DNA of 40,317 nucleotides. It comes from Streptantibioticus rubrisoli. GTDB taxonomy: Bacteria > Actinomycetota > Actinomycetes > Streptomycetales > Streptomycetaceae. Below the pieces are notes generated by a model. That model did not search any database. It saw only the letters and a list, made by a program, of their open reading frames with translations, and was not told the DNA's origin. Numbering within the stretch: the stretch's first letter is position 1; the number at the start of each line of letters is the position of its first letter. The stretch is taken from NCBI RefSeq assembly GCF_024436055.1, contig NZ_JANFNH010000060.1, forward strand, positions 1-40,317. The letters are read 5' to 3'. The translations under genes were made by a program, and so were the position numbers. Positions 8,357 through 16,823 of this stretch are shown here, in pieces.

Positions 8357-9580
8357 TCATCGGAAACGCACCTGCAGGTAAGTGAGCGCGAACGCCACCG
8401 CGGCGAGCGCGACGCTGACCCAGGCCACGCCGGAGTACCCGGCGCCCGCGTTGATGGCCAGGCCGCCCAGCCAGGGGCCAGCCGTGTTGCCGATGTTGAA
8501 CGCGGCCGTGGTGGTCGCCCCCGCGAGCGTCGGCGCGGCGCCCGCCACGTTGAACATCCGCGCGTTGAGCGCGGGCGCCGCGGTGAACGCCGTCACGCCC
8601 AGCAGCAGCGACAGCGTCACCGCGGCGGCCGGATGCCGTGCCGTCACCGCGAGCGCCGCGAGCACCAGCGTCGTCGCGGCGATACCGCCCTTCAGCGTGC
8701 CGAACAGCCGGGCGTCGGCGATCCGCCCGCCGAGCGCCGTACCGATGAGCGCCCCGATGCCGAACAGCGCGAGTACCGTCGGCACCCAGCTCTCGTCCAG
8801 GCCCGCGGTCCCGGTGAGCAGCGGCGCGAGATAGCTGAAGGTGCAGAAGATGGCGGCCTGTACGAACGCGGTGGTGGCGAGCGCCAGCCAGACGCTGCGA
8901 TCCCGGTAGATCCGCAGCTCGCTGCGGAGCCGCGGCGCGCTCTTGGGCCGCGGAACCCGGGGCACCAGCACCGCGACGCCGACCATGCCGAGCACCGTCA
9001 GCCCGGCGACCGCCCAGAAGGCGCTGCGCCAACCGGCGTGCTGGCCCAGGAACGTACCGGCCGGGACGCCCGCGATGTTGGCGATGCTCAGGCCGCCCAC
9101 CATGACGGCCATCGCGCGGGCCCGCGCCTGGTACGGCACCATCGCCACCGCGACCGCCGCGCCGACCGCCCAGAACCCGGCGCAGGCCAGCGCGCTGACG
9201 ACGCGTGAGGCGAACAGCACGCCATAGGAGGGCGCGAGCGCGCCCGCCACCTGGCCGAGGCCGAACGCGCCGAGCAGGGCCAGCAGCGTCGTGCGGCGCG
9301 GCAGCCGCAGCGTCGACGCGGCGAGCACCGGTGCGCCGACCACCATGCCGATGGCGAAGGCGGAGATGAGCAGTCCGGCCCGGGGGATGGAGACTCCCAG
9401 GTCGGTGGCGAGCGGCGGCAGCAGACCGGAGAGCATGAACTCGGAGGTGCCCAGGGCGAATACGGACAGCCCGAGGACGTAGACCGCCACCGGCATGCGG
9501 GCGGCGGGTTGGTCGACGGTGGCGGCCGGAGTCTGGTCGGTGGGTACGGTGGTCGTGCGGTTGCCCTGGTCGTTCGACAT
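8357..9580 (-). CDS. MFS transporter, DHA1 drug:proton antiporter type (Cmx/CmrA-like)
   Basis: A 407-aa membrane protein with about twelve hydrophobic segments. The first helix YVLGLSVFALGTSEFMLSGLLPPLA and the following RAGLLISAFAIGMVVGAPVLA are the N-terminal signature of the DHA1 subgroup that includes chloramphenicol exporters Cmx/CmrA and AraJ. The motif A equivalent is TLRLPRRTTL. The ATG at 9580 gives a short hydrophilic N-terminus of about 30 residues. It is probably a proton-driven exporter; the substrate cannot be told. It lies 41 nt downstream of the HD hydrolase gene on the same strand, so they may be co-transcribed. No regulator adjoins it. Confidence 0.85.
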   Translation of the reverse strand: MSNDQGNRTTTVPTDQTPAATVDQPAARMPVAVYVLGLSVFALGTSEFMLSGLLPPLATDLGVSIPRAGLLISAFAIGMVVGAPVLAASTLRLPRRTTLLALLGAFGLGQVAGALAPSYGVLFASRVVSALACAGFWAVGAAVAVAMVPYQARARAMAVMVGGLSIANIAGVPAGTFLGQHAGWRSAFWAVAGLTVLGMVGVAVLVPRVPRPKSAPRLRSELRIYRDRSVWLALATTAFVQAAIFCTFSYLAPLLTGTAGLDESWVPTVLALFGIGALIGTALGGRIADARLFGTLKGGIAATTLVLAALAVTARHPAAAVTLSLLLGVTAFTAAPALNARMFNVAGAAPTLAGATTTAAFNIGNTAGPWLGGLAINAGAGYSGVAWVSVALAAVAFALTYLQVRFR

Positions 9581-9621
9581 GCTTCGTACAAGTCCCGAGC
9601 GGGCGGCGGGCATTCCCGGGA

Positions 9622-10281
9622 TCAGGCGTTGATCAGTTGCAGTTCCGTCTCCAGATTGTGTCGGGCGGTCCGCTCCCAGTGCTGGTGTCCGTACGGCGTG
9701 CGGAACAGCCTTGGCAGGGCGAGGAGTTGGCGCAGTACCTCGGCTCGTCCGGCGTTGAAGACCTCGTCCGGTACGAATCCGTACTCCTCGCGCACCGCGG
9801 CCGCGTAGGCGGCGTACTCGCGTGGGGCGGCGGCGAGCACCGCGAGGTCCGCGTCGCACAGCACCTCGCCGTCGCGGTCGCCGTCGGCCGGGTCGTGGCT
9901 GACGGTCAGCCGGACCAGGCGGACGACCTCGGCGACCAGGTGCCGCGGCAGCCCCGCTTCGGTCAGCGCGCGCTGCGCGAGGTCGGCGCTGCGCTCCTCG
10001 TTCTCCGAGCGGTCGGGCCGGTAGACGGCGTCGTGGAACCACACGGCGAGCAGCACGGCGTCCGGGTGCGCGGCGTGCGAGGCGAGCGACTCGGCGTGGT
10101 CGAGGGTCGCGACCAGATGGTCGGTGGTGTGGTAGCGGCGCTGCGGCTCGGCCCAGCGGGCCAGCAGCTTCTCGCCGTACGGGACCGGGTCGACGGTGCA
10201 CCCGGCGCGCCGCAGCAGTGCCGTCCAGCGGGTGAGCAGGGCGTCATGGCAGGGGTGGTGGGGCGTCGGGGGCGTGGCCAT
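9622..10281 (-). CDS. HD-superfamily metal-dependent phosphohydrolase-like protein
   Basis: About 219 aa from the ATG at 10281; in-frame ATGs at 10290 and 10299 are alternatives and none has a strong ribosome-binding site. Metal-site residues of the HD fold are visible: YHTTDHL, the HD doublet in AVWFHDAVY, the RSADLA helix region and the later DADLAVL. The protein matches the predicted metal-dependent HD phosphohydrolases common in actinobacteria, whose substrate is not established. It precedes the MFS gene on the same strand and is divergent from cutC. Its physiological role is unknown. Confidence 0.8.
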   Translation of the reverse strand: MATPPTPHHPCHDALLTRWTALLRRAGCTVDPVPYGEKLLARWAEPQRRYHTTDHLVATLDHAESLASHAAHPDAVLLAVWFHDAVYRPDRSENEERSADLAQRALTEAGLPRHLVAEVVRLVRLTVSHDPADGDRDGEVLCDADLAVLAAAPREYAAYAAAVREEYGFVPDEVFNAGRAEVLRQLLALPRLFRTPYGHQHWERTARHNLETELQLINA

Positions 10282-10349
10282 GGTGCCCATTCTCGCCATT
10301 GTGGAGGGTCGTCTGGCAGCGCGTAAGGGCGTATGGCAGGCTGTGCTAC

Positions 10350-11066
10350 ATGTCTAGACCAATCTTCGAAGTGATCGCTCTGGGGGTCGACGACGCGGTC
10401 GCCGCGCAGGCCGGTGGGGCGGACCGCCTCGAACTGGTCACGGACATGGCCGCCGACGGCCTCACGCCCAGCCTGGAGACGTTCGCGGCGGTACGGGCGG
10501 CGGTCGCCATCCCGGTGCGGGTGATGCTGCGGATGACGGACGGCTTCGGCGCGGGCGACCCGCGTGACGTGGCCGCGCTGTGCGCACGGGCACGGGCGCT
10601 GCGGGCCGAGGGCGCCGAGGAGTTCGTGATGGGCTTCCTCGACCGGTACGGCGGCCCAGACCTGGCGGCGGTACGGGCGCTGGCCGACGCGGTCGAGGAG
10701 AGCCGCTGGACCTTCCACCGTGCCATTGACCGCGCGGCCGACCGGGCGGCGCTGCGCAAGGCGCTCACCGGGCTGCCCGGTCTGGACACCTACCTCACCG
10801 CGGGCTCCCCGCTCGGCGTGGCGGACGGCCTGCCGGTCCTGCTGGAGGAGGCGGCCAGAACCCGGTCCGGCGAGCCCGGCTACGAGCCCCGCCTGATGGT
10901 GGGCGGCGGCCTGCGGATCGGCCACCTCCCGCGGCTGCGCGCCGCGGGCGTCGACGCCTTCCACGTGGGCGCCGCGGTCCGCCTCGGCGGCTGGACCGCC
11001 CCGGTCACCCCGGAGGCGGTACGCGAGTGGCGCGACGCCCTCGACGCCCCGCTGCCGGTGCGGTGA
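10350..11066 (+). CDS. cutC: CutC family protein (copper homeostasis protein CutC)
   Basis: A 238-aa TIM-barrel protein. Landmarks are FEVIALGVDDAVAAQAGGADRLELV at the start, IPVRVMLR, the FHRAIDRAADRAAL stretch, LTAGSP, MVGGGLR and the C-terminal FHVGAAVR. The family was named for copper tolerance in E. coli, but that role is debated and no copper ligands are evident here. The ATG at 10350 matches the family N-terminus (MSRPIFEV); the frame is open further upstream, but that part is not family-like. It is divergent from the HD hydrolase. No operon partner follows within 150 nt. Confidence 0.88.
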   Translation: MSRPIFEVIALGVDDAVAAQAGGADRLELVTDMAADGLTPSLETFAAVRAAVAIPVRVMLRMTDGFGAGDPRDVAALCARARALRAEGAEEFVMGFLDRYGGPDLAAVRALADAVEESRWTFHRAIDRAADRAALRKALTGLPGLDTYLTAGSPLGVADGLPVLLEEAARTRSGEPGYEPRLMVGGGLRIGHLPRLRAAGVDAFHVGAAVRLGGWTAPVTPEAVREWRDALDAPLPVR

Positions 11067-11223
11067 GCCCTTCCGGCGGATCTTTGGGTGTCGCGGTGCG
11101 GTGTGTCCTTCGGGCGGTTGGTTGGGCGGTTGTCGGTCGCGGTGTGCTTGATACCGCCGGTTCGCTCATCGGGGGTCGCTCGCCGTCGCGGCGGTGGAAA
11201 ACGCCGCGCCGCGGGCGCCCGTG

Positions 11224-13272
11224 CTACCCGGCGAGTTGTTCCGGCAACGCAGCCGCATGGACCACGATCAACCCCGAAACCGCCCGAGTGAGCGCCACGT
11301 ACAACCGCCGAAGCCCGGTGCGGACGTCAGGCTCACCGTCCACGACGGCCGAAGGCTCGTCCAGCACCACGTAGTCGTACTCCAGGCCCTTCGCCAGCGA
11401 AGCCGGTACCAGCGTCAGCCGAGCCTGCTCGGAGGTCTCCTCGCCGGGCGAGAGGTAGCGCACCCCCGCGTCGTCCAGCGCCTCGGCCAGCGCGTCGATC
11501 CGCGCGTCGGCGGCGATCAGCCCGATCGACCCCTCCCGCTCCAGCGACTCCAGGCTCGCCGCGAGCACCGCCGCGGTCAGCTCCTGCGGCGCCACCTGCC
11601 GCACCCGCAGGTCACCGGGAGACTCGCGGACCGAGGTGGCCGGGGCCAGGTCCGGCGCGATGGCGGGCAGCAGCCGGGAGGCGTACGCGATCACCTCGCG
11701 GGGCACCCGGAACCCCCGGGTCAGCTCCTCGACCGTCGCGTCCGGCTTGCCCAGATGCGCCAGCGCCTCCTGCCAACTCGCCGTCGCCCAGGGCGTGGTG
11801 CCCTGCGCGAGGTCGCCGAGCACGGTCGCGGAGCCGGTGGTGCAGCGGCGGCCCACCGCGCGGTACTGCATGGGGGACAGGTCCTGTGCCTCGTCCAGTA
11901 CGACATGGCCGAGCGAGGGCGTGCGGCGCACCAGGTCCATCGCCTCGTCCACCAGCACCGCGTCCGCCGCCGTCCACGGCGCCGACTTCACGCCGCGGCC
12001 CGGCTTGGCCCACAGGATCTCCTTCTGCTCGTCCTCACTGAGCAGCCCGTCCGCGCACCGGGCGAGGAACTCCGGCTCGGACAGCAGCCGCAGCACGGTC
12101 TTCGCCGGATCCACCGGCGGCCACATCGCCTTGGCCGCCGCCCGGACCGGCTGCGAGCGGGCCACCGCGTCCTGTACCCGGTCGTCCGGAGCCTCTCCGG
12201 CGGCCTCCATCCGGGTCAGCACCGCGTGCGCGATGCGCTGCGGCAGCGCGTCGGCGGCCGCGCCGTGGCGAATGTCCCGGGCCTTCAACTCGCCCAGGAT
12301 CTCCTCCAGTTCATAGGCCGGGACGCGCCAGCGCCGGGAGCCGCGGACCACCACCACGGGTTCGGTCGGCGCGCTGATCCCGTCGCGCACCGCGCGCCGC
12401 AGCACCTGAGCCATCCGCGCGTCGCCCTTGAGCCGGGCGGCCCGCGCGGTGTCGGTGGCCCGTACCGGAACATGGGCCACGAGGTCGTCCACGGTGGCCT
12501 GTTTGACGTGCAACTCGCCCAGCGCGGGCAGCACTTGCTCGATGTAGTGCAGGAAGGACCGGTTGGGGCCGACCACCAGCGTGCCGGTGCGGGCCAGCCG
12601 CTCGCGGTGCGCGTAGAGCAGGTACGCGACCCGGTGCAGGCCGACCGCGGTCTTCCCGGTGCCGGGCGCGCCCTGGACGCACACCGTGCCACCGATCCCG
12701 GCCCGCACGATCTCGTCCTGCTCGGGCTGGATGGTGGCGACGATGTCCCGCATCGGGCCGACGCGCGGCCGCTCGATCTCGGCCTGGAGCAGCTTGCTGC
12801 CGGTCTCGGCCTCCGCCGGATCGCTGAGGTGCTCGTCCTCGTAGGCCGTCAACCGGCCGCCGGTGTAACCGAATCGGCGCCGCATCGCGATGTCCATCGG
12901 GTCCTTGCGCGAGGCCCGGTAGAACGGCTGGGAGACGGGGGCGCGCCAGTCGATGACCATCGGGTCGCCGTCCGCGTCGTGCACATGGCGGCGGCCGATG
13001 TAGAACCGGCCAGTGGCCCCTTCCGCCTGGTCCGCGCCGGGCGGGTGCAGGTAGTCGAGGCGGCCGAAGAACAGCGGGGTGTGCGACAGGTCGGCGAGCG
13101 CCTCGATGCGCTGCTCGATCTGCTGCTGCAGCACCTGCGCGTTGACCCAGTTGGCGGTCACATCGCGGATGTCGAGCGCCTCGGCGTCGGCGCGCATGGC
13201 ACGTAGCGCGGCTCGGGACGCGGCGAGATGGGCGCGCTCACGGTCGAGCGGTTCGGTTGTGTCGATGGACAC
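11224..13272 (-). CDS. helD: HelD/HelR-type superfamily 1 helicase (RNA polymerase recycling factor)
   Basis: A 682-aa UvrD-like ATPase. An N-terminal coiled segment (residues 1-60, rich in Glu, Arg and Ala) precedes the first RecA domain. Walker A is GAPGTGKT with K207, motif II is VVLDEAQDLSPMQYR, motif IV-V has TRGFRVPREVI and LAKGLEYDYVVLDEPS, and motif VI is LYVALTRAV. HelD proteins bind RNA polymerase through the N-terminal arm and release it from DNA. The Streptomyces homologue HelR also protects against rifamycins. The GTG at 13272 is preceded by GGAGG at good spacing. I saw no rifamycin-associated element upstream, so rifamycin induction is not supported. The neighbours give no further clue. 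Confidence 0.88.
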   Translation of the reverse strand: MSIDTTEPLDRERAHLAASRAALRAMRADAEALDIRDVTANWVNAQVLQQQIEQRIEALADLSHTPLFFGRLDYLHPPGADQAEGATGRFYIGRRHVHDADGDPMVIDWRAPVSQPFYRASRKDPMDIAMRRRFGYTGGRLTAYEDEHLSDPAEAETGSKLLQAEIERPRVGPMRDIVATIQPEQDEIVRAGIGGTVCVQGAPGTGKTAVGLHRVAYLLYAHRERLARTGTLVVGPNRSFLHYIEQVLPALGELHVKQATVDDLVAHVPVRATDTARAARLKGDARMAQVLRRAVRDGISAPTEPVVVVRGSRRWRVPAYELEEILGELKARDIRHGAAADALPQRIAHAVLTRMEAAGEAPDDRVQDAVARSQPVRAAAKAMWPPVDPAKTVLRLLSEPEFLARCADGLLSEDEQKEILWAKPGRGVKSAPWTAADAVLVDEAMDLVRRTPSLGHVVLDEAQDLSPMQYRAVGRRCTTGSATVLGDLAQGTTPWATASWQEALAHLGKPDATVEELTRGFRVPREVIAYASRLLPAIAPDLAPATSVRESPGDLRVRQVAPQELTAAVLAASLESLEREGSIGLIAADARIDALAEALDDAGVRYLSPGEETSEQARLTLVPASLAKGLEYDYVVLDEPSAVVDGEPDVRTGLRRLYVALTRAVSGLIVVHAAALPEQLAG

Positions 13273-13590
13273 GGTTCGGTGCCTCCGGCGGTACGCAGGG
13301 CAGACGTCCGTGAGTGGACGCGACGTGTGGTGCGTGGCTGCCGACCGGTTGCCGTGCGGTCGGCGCTCTCCGGCGCGCGGACGGCGCGGAGGCGGCAAGA
13401 CGCGCGATGTTACGCCGTCGGCCCCGGTGACGCGAACGGTTTTCCGGCGGCGTACGTACCCGGGATGACACCCCTAGGGGGCCGGGTAGCCCTCGGGGCT
13501 GATGCCCTGGTCCGAGGGCGTACGGGACGGGGCTATCCGATCATCCTGCGGACCGATGTGCGCCAAGGGGGTGAAAACTACCGTTGAACC

Positions 13591-13824
13591 ATGGCTACCA
13601 CGACCTTCACCCCGATCCGGGGCAGCACCGCCATGGGTCCGGCGGACGCTCCCGGCGACTCGGCCCGGCGCACCCATCCGCGTCATCTCCTCGGCAGCGC
13701 GATGCGCGCGATCGGCGTGTTCGCCGACACCGCCTTCCGCATCGTGGTCCTGGGCACCGACGGCACCAAGCAGCGCGAGCAGCCCCTGCGCATATCACAG
13801 CGTTCCGGTGACAACCAGGAATAA
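13591..13824 (+). CDS. Small conserved protein of unknown function
   Basis: A 77-aa basic protein (MATTTFTPIRGSTAMGPADAP start; RRTHPRHLLGSAMRAIGVFADTAFRIVVLGTDG in the middle). Nearly every codon ends in G or C, which supports a real gene over the other open frames here. The middle segment could be a short amphipathic helix; there is no signal peptide or membrane segment. The purine-rich AAGGGGGTGAAAA lies about 20 nt upstream, rather far for a ribosome-binding site. It stands alone between the HelD gene and the glycosyltransferase gene. Function unknown. Confidence 0.65.
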   Translation: MATTTFTPIRGSTAMGPADAPGDSARRTHPRHLLGSAMRAIGVFADTAFRIVVLGTDGTKQREQPLRISQRSGDNQE

Positions 13825-13917
13825 CCCCCGGTAAGCGGCATGTGCCGCTGAGCGTATGCCAACCACCGCCGGGTAGGGTCGCCGCCGGGGCGGACGGCGA
13901 TCGAAGGGTGTGGCTTG

Positions 13918-15147
13918 GTGAGTACGACGACGGCTGCGCGCGGCGCGAACCGGACGAGGTGGCAGGCGCAGCCGCTACGGGTGGCACTGGCCGCCACGCC
14001 CCGGCGCCCGCTGATGTTCGCCACCGCTGTGCTCGCCGTGTCGCTCACCGCCTACGCCGGGCTGTGCCTGACGATGCGCTTCGAGATGGCCGACGCCATC
14101 GTCTACCGGGCCGAGGGGATGGCCGCCGCGACCGGGCGCGGCCTGTACGACCTGCGGGTCACCGAGTGGAACCTGCCCGCCACCTATCCGCCGTTCGCCG
14201 CGATTCTGTTCATCCCGACCGCGTGGCTGCCGCTCGACGTGCTGCGGCTCGGCGTCACCGAGGTCAACGTCGCCCTGCTGGGGCTGCTGGCCCACCTGTC
14301 CTTCCGGTTCGTGGACTGGCCGCGCCGGGTGGAGCTGCGGCCGGTCGCGATCATCATGGCGGTCGCGCTCGGGGTGTGGATCGAACCGGTCTTCCAGACC
14401 TTCGTCTTCGGCCAGATCAACCTCGCGCTGGCCTGCCTCGTCCTGTGGGACCTCTCGCGTCCGGACGGCGCGCGCGGCAAGGGCCTGGCGATCGGGGTCG
14501 CGGCCGGTATCAAGCTCACTCCGGCGCTGTTCGCCGTCTATCTGCTGCTGACCGGCCGGGTACGGGCGGCGGTCATGTCGGCCGCGTCCTTCGCCGGGAC
14601 GGTGCTGGTCGGGTGGCTGGTGCTGCCGGGCGCCACCGTGGACTTCTGGACCCGGCGGATGTTCGAGACCGCGCGGGTCGGCAAGGTCTGGATCGTCGAC
14701 AACCAGTCACTGCAGGGCCTGGTCGCCCGGCTGCTGCACACCCCGGATCCGGGTGTGTGGTGGACGGTACCGGCCGCGCTCACCGCGGTCGCCGGACTGC
14801 TGGTCGCGGTGCGCGCGGCGCGGCGCGGGCTGGAGACCTGGGGTGTGCTGTGCGCCGCGGTCACCGCGCTGCTGATCTCGCCGATCAGCTGGTCGCACCA
14901 CTGGGTGTGGTGCGTACCGCTGATCGTCATGCTCGCCGCCGAGGCACGCCGGGTGCGCTGGCGGTGGGCGGCGTTCGCGGCGGTGGTCATCGGCTTCACG
15001 GCGCGCACGATGTGGATCGTCCACCTGCCGGGCGGCTATGTGCTGCACCTGCCGTGGTGGGCCCAACCCCTGGCGTCCCCCTACCCGTTGATGGGCCTGG
15101 CGTTCCTGGCGGTGGCGGCGGCACGCGCCCGGCGCGCCGCCGCCTAG
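13918..15147 (+). CDS. GT87/DUF2029-type polytopic glycosyltransferase (mannosyltransferase-like)
   Basis: A 409-aa integral membrane protein with roughly ten hydrophobic segments, of the GT-C class that uses polyprenyl-phosphate sugars (PimE-like alpha-mannosyltransferases are the studied members). Family hallmarks are DAIVYRAEG with the acidic residue in the first extracytoplasmic loop, ATYPPFAAILFIP, FGQINLALACLVLWDL and ISWSHHWVW near the C-terminus. I chose the GTG at 13918, preceded by GAAGGGTG; a TTG lies one codon before it. Its stop overlaps the stop of the convergent XPB helicase gene in CTAG (15144-15147). The acceptor and product are unknown; a cell-envelope glycolipid or lipoglycan is likely. 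Confidence 0.85.
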   Translation: MSTTTAARGANRTRWQAQPLRVALAATPRRPLMFATAVLAVSLTAYAGLCLTMRFEMADAIVYRAEGMAAATGRGLYDLRVTEWNLPATYPPFAAILFIPTAWLPLDVLRLGVTEVNVALLGLLAHLSFRFVDWPRRVELRPVAIIMAVALGVWIEPVFQTFVFGQINLALACLVLWDLSRPDGARGKGLAIGVAAGIKLTPALFAVYLLLTGRVRAAVMSAASFAGTVLVGWLVLPGATVDFWTRRMFETARVGKVWIVDNQSLQGLVARLLHTPDPGVWWTVPAALTAVAGLLVAVRAARRGLETWGVLCAAVTALLISPISWSHHWVWCVPLIVMLAAEARRVRWRWAAFAAVVIGFTARTMWIVHLPGGYVLHLPWWAQPLASPYPLMGLAFLAVAAARARRAAA

Positions 15148-16796
15148 ACCCCGTCGACCTCGCCGGTGAGGATCTCGTCGGCGTCGGCGATGCGGTAGGC
15201 GTAGCCCTGTTCCGCCAGGAAGCGCTGGCGGTGCGCGGCGAAGTCCTGGTCGATGGTGTCGCGGGCGACCACCGAGTAGAAGTGCGCCTTGTGCCCGTCG
15301 GCCTTCGGCCGCAGCACCCGGCCGAGCCGCTGCGCCTCCTCCTGCCGGGAGCCGAAGGTGCCGGACACCTGGATGGCAACTGTGGCTTCCGGAAGGTCGA
15401 TTGAGAAGTTCGCGACCTTGGAGACCACCAACACGCTGATCTCGCCCGCCCGGAACGCGTCGAACAGCTTCTCGCGCTGCGCGTTGGTCGTCTCGCCCTT
15501 GATCACCGGCGCGTCCAGGTGCTCGCCCAACTCGTCGAGCTGGTCGATGTACTGACCGATGACCAGCGTCTGCTGGCCCTTGTGCTGGGCCACCAGCGCC
15601 TCGATCACCCGCCGCTTGGTCGCGGTGGTCGCGCAGTACCGGTACTTCTCGTCGGCCTCCGCCGTGGCGTACGCCAGCCGCTCGGAGTCCGTCAGGTTCA
15701 CCCGGACCTCGACGCAGTCGGCGGGCGCGATGTAGCCCTGCGCCTCGATCTCCTTCCACGGCGCGTCGTACCGCTTCGGCCCGATCAGCGAGAACACGTC
15801 CGACTCCCGGCCGTCCTCGCGCACCAGCGTCGCGGTCAGTCCCAGGCGGCGGCGTGCCTGGAGGTCGGCGGTGAACTTGAAGACCGGCGCGGGCAGCAGG
15901 TGCACCTCGTCGTAGACGATCAGGCCCCAGTCCCGCGAGTCGAACAACTCCAGGTGCGGGTAGATGCCCTTCCGCTTGGTGGTCAGCACCTGGTAGGTGG
16001 CGATGGTGACCGGCCGGATCTCCTTGCGGGTCCCGCTGTACTCGCCGATCTCGTCCTCGGTCAGCGAGGTGCGGCGCACCAGCTCGTGCTTCCACTGCCG
16101 TGCGGAGACCGTGTTGGTCACCAGGATCAGCGTGGTCGCCTTGGCCTGGGCCATCGCGCCCGCGCCCACCAGCGTCTTGCCCGCGCCGCACGGCAGCACG
16201 ACCACCCCGGAGCCGCCGTGCCAGAAGCCCTGGACGGCCTGCTGCTGGTACGGGCGCAGCGCCCAGCCGTCCTCCCGCAGCTCGATGGGGTGCGCCTCGC
16301 CGTCCACGTACCCGGCGAGGTCCTCGGCGGGCCAGCCGAGCTTCAGCAGCACCTGCTTGATCTGCCCGCGCTCCGACGGGTGCACCACCACGGTGTCCTC
16401 GTCGATCCGGGCACCGACCAGCGGATGGATCTTCTTGGACCGCAGCACCTCGTGCAGCACCGGCCGGTCGCTGGTCTCCAGCACCAGCCCATGCGTGGGG
16501 TGCTTGACCAGCCGCAGCCGTCCGTACCGCGCCATCGTCTCGGCGACGTCGATCAGCAGCGCGTGCGGTACCGGATACCGCGAGTGCTTCACCAGCGCGT
16601 CCACGACCTGCTCTGCGTCGTGCCCGGCCGCCCGCGCGTTCCACAGCCCGAGCGGTGTGACCCGGTAGGTGTGGATGTGCTCCGGCGCCCGCTCCAACTC
16701 GGCGAACGGCGCGATCGCCCGACGGCACTCGTCCGCGCTCGGGTGGTCCACCTCCAGCAGCAGCGTCTTGTCGCTCTGGACGATCAGGCAGGACAC
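15144..16796 (-). CDS. XPB/Rad25-type DNA repair helicase, re-headed by the integrated element
   Basis: A 550-aa superfamily 2 helicase, the bacterial XPB family of 3'-5' DNA unwinding enzymes. An N-terminal damage-recognition-like domain comes first. Walker A is LPCGAGKT (K207), the DEVH box is D296-H299, motif III is LTATLVREDGR with the RED of XPB, and motif VI is QRLGRVLRPK. The first three residues (M-S-C) come from element DNA. The native 5' end lies 13.2 kb away at 29982-30004. The element supplies GGAGGT (16801-16806) and the GTG at 16796, and keeps the frame. A native start read from the far junction would give MNGPLIVQSDKT. The gene must now be transcribed from a promoter inside element DNA. 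Its former upstream neighbour is the WYL gene ending at 30082. Confidence 0.93.
   Translation of the reverse strand: MSCLIVQSDKTLLLEVDHPSADECRRAIAPFAELERAPEHIHTYRVTPLGLWNARAAGHDAEQVVDALVKHSRYPVPHALLIDVAETMARYGRLRLVKHPTHGLVLETSDRPVLHEVLRSKKIHPLVGARIDEDTVVVHPSERGQIKQVLLKLGWPAEDLAGYVDGEAHPIELREDGWALRPYQQQAVQGFWHGGSGVVVLPCGAGKTLVGAGAMAQAKATTLILVTNTVSARQWKHELVRRTSLTEDEIGEYSGTRKEIRPVTIATYQVLTTKRKGIYPHLELFDSRDWGLIVYDEVHLLPAPVFKFTADLQARRRLGLTATLVREDGRESDVFSLIGPKRYDAPWKEIEAQGYIAPADCVEVRVNLTDSERLAYATAEADEKYRYCATTATKRRVIEALVAQHKGQQTLVIGQYIDQLDELGEHLDAPVIKGETTNAQREKLFDAFRAGEISVLVVSKVANFSIDLPEATVAIQVSGTFGSRQEEAQRLGRVLRPKADGHKAHFYSVVARDTIDQDFAAHRQRFLAEQGYAYRIADADEILTGEVDGV
16777..16784. other. attL core (left junction)
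   Basis: TGGACGAT. Left of it is the XPB gene body (codons for Q-S-D-K-T); right of it is element DNA with CAGGCAGGACACACATACC. The same 8 bases are at 29982-29989. The core encodes ATC GTC CA on the XPB strand in the same codon phase at both junctions. Confidence 0.8.
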
Positions 16797-16817
16797 ACAT
16801 ACCTCCGTCGATAGGAT
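16790..16817 (+). promoter_or_regulatory. Candidate integrase promoter giving a leaderless mRNA
   Basis: AGGACA (16790-16795), a 16-nt spacer and TAGGAT (16812-16817). The -10 box ends 6 nt before the GTG at 16824, so transcription would start at or next to the start codon. It lies wholly on the element side of the attL core and overlaps the XPB ribosome-binding site on the other strand. Confidence 0.45.
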
Positions 16818-16823
16818 CGCCTG

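Noticed and set aside
13273..13450. Rifamycin-associated element upstream of the HelD gene
   Set aside because: I looked for the characteristic inverted repeat and did not see it, so rifamycin induction is not claimed.
16798..16800. ATG start for the XPB helicase just after GGAGGT
   Set aside because: It is in a different frame from the helicase; only the GTG at 16796 continues into the XPB sequence.
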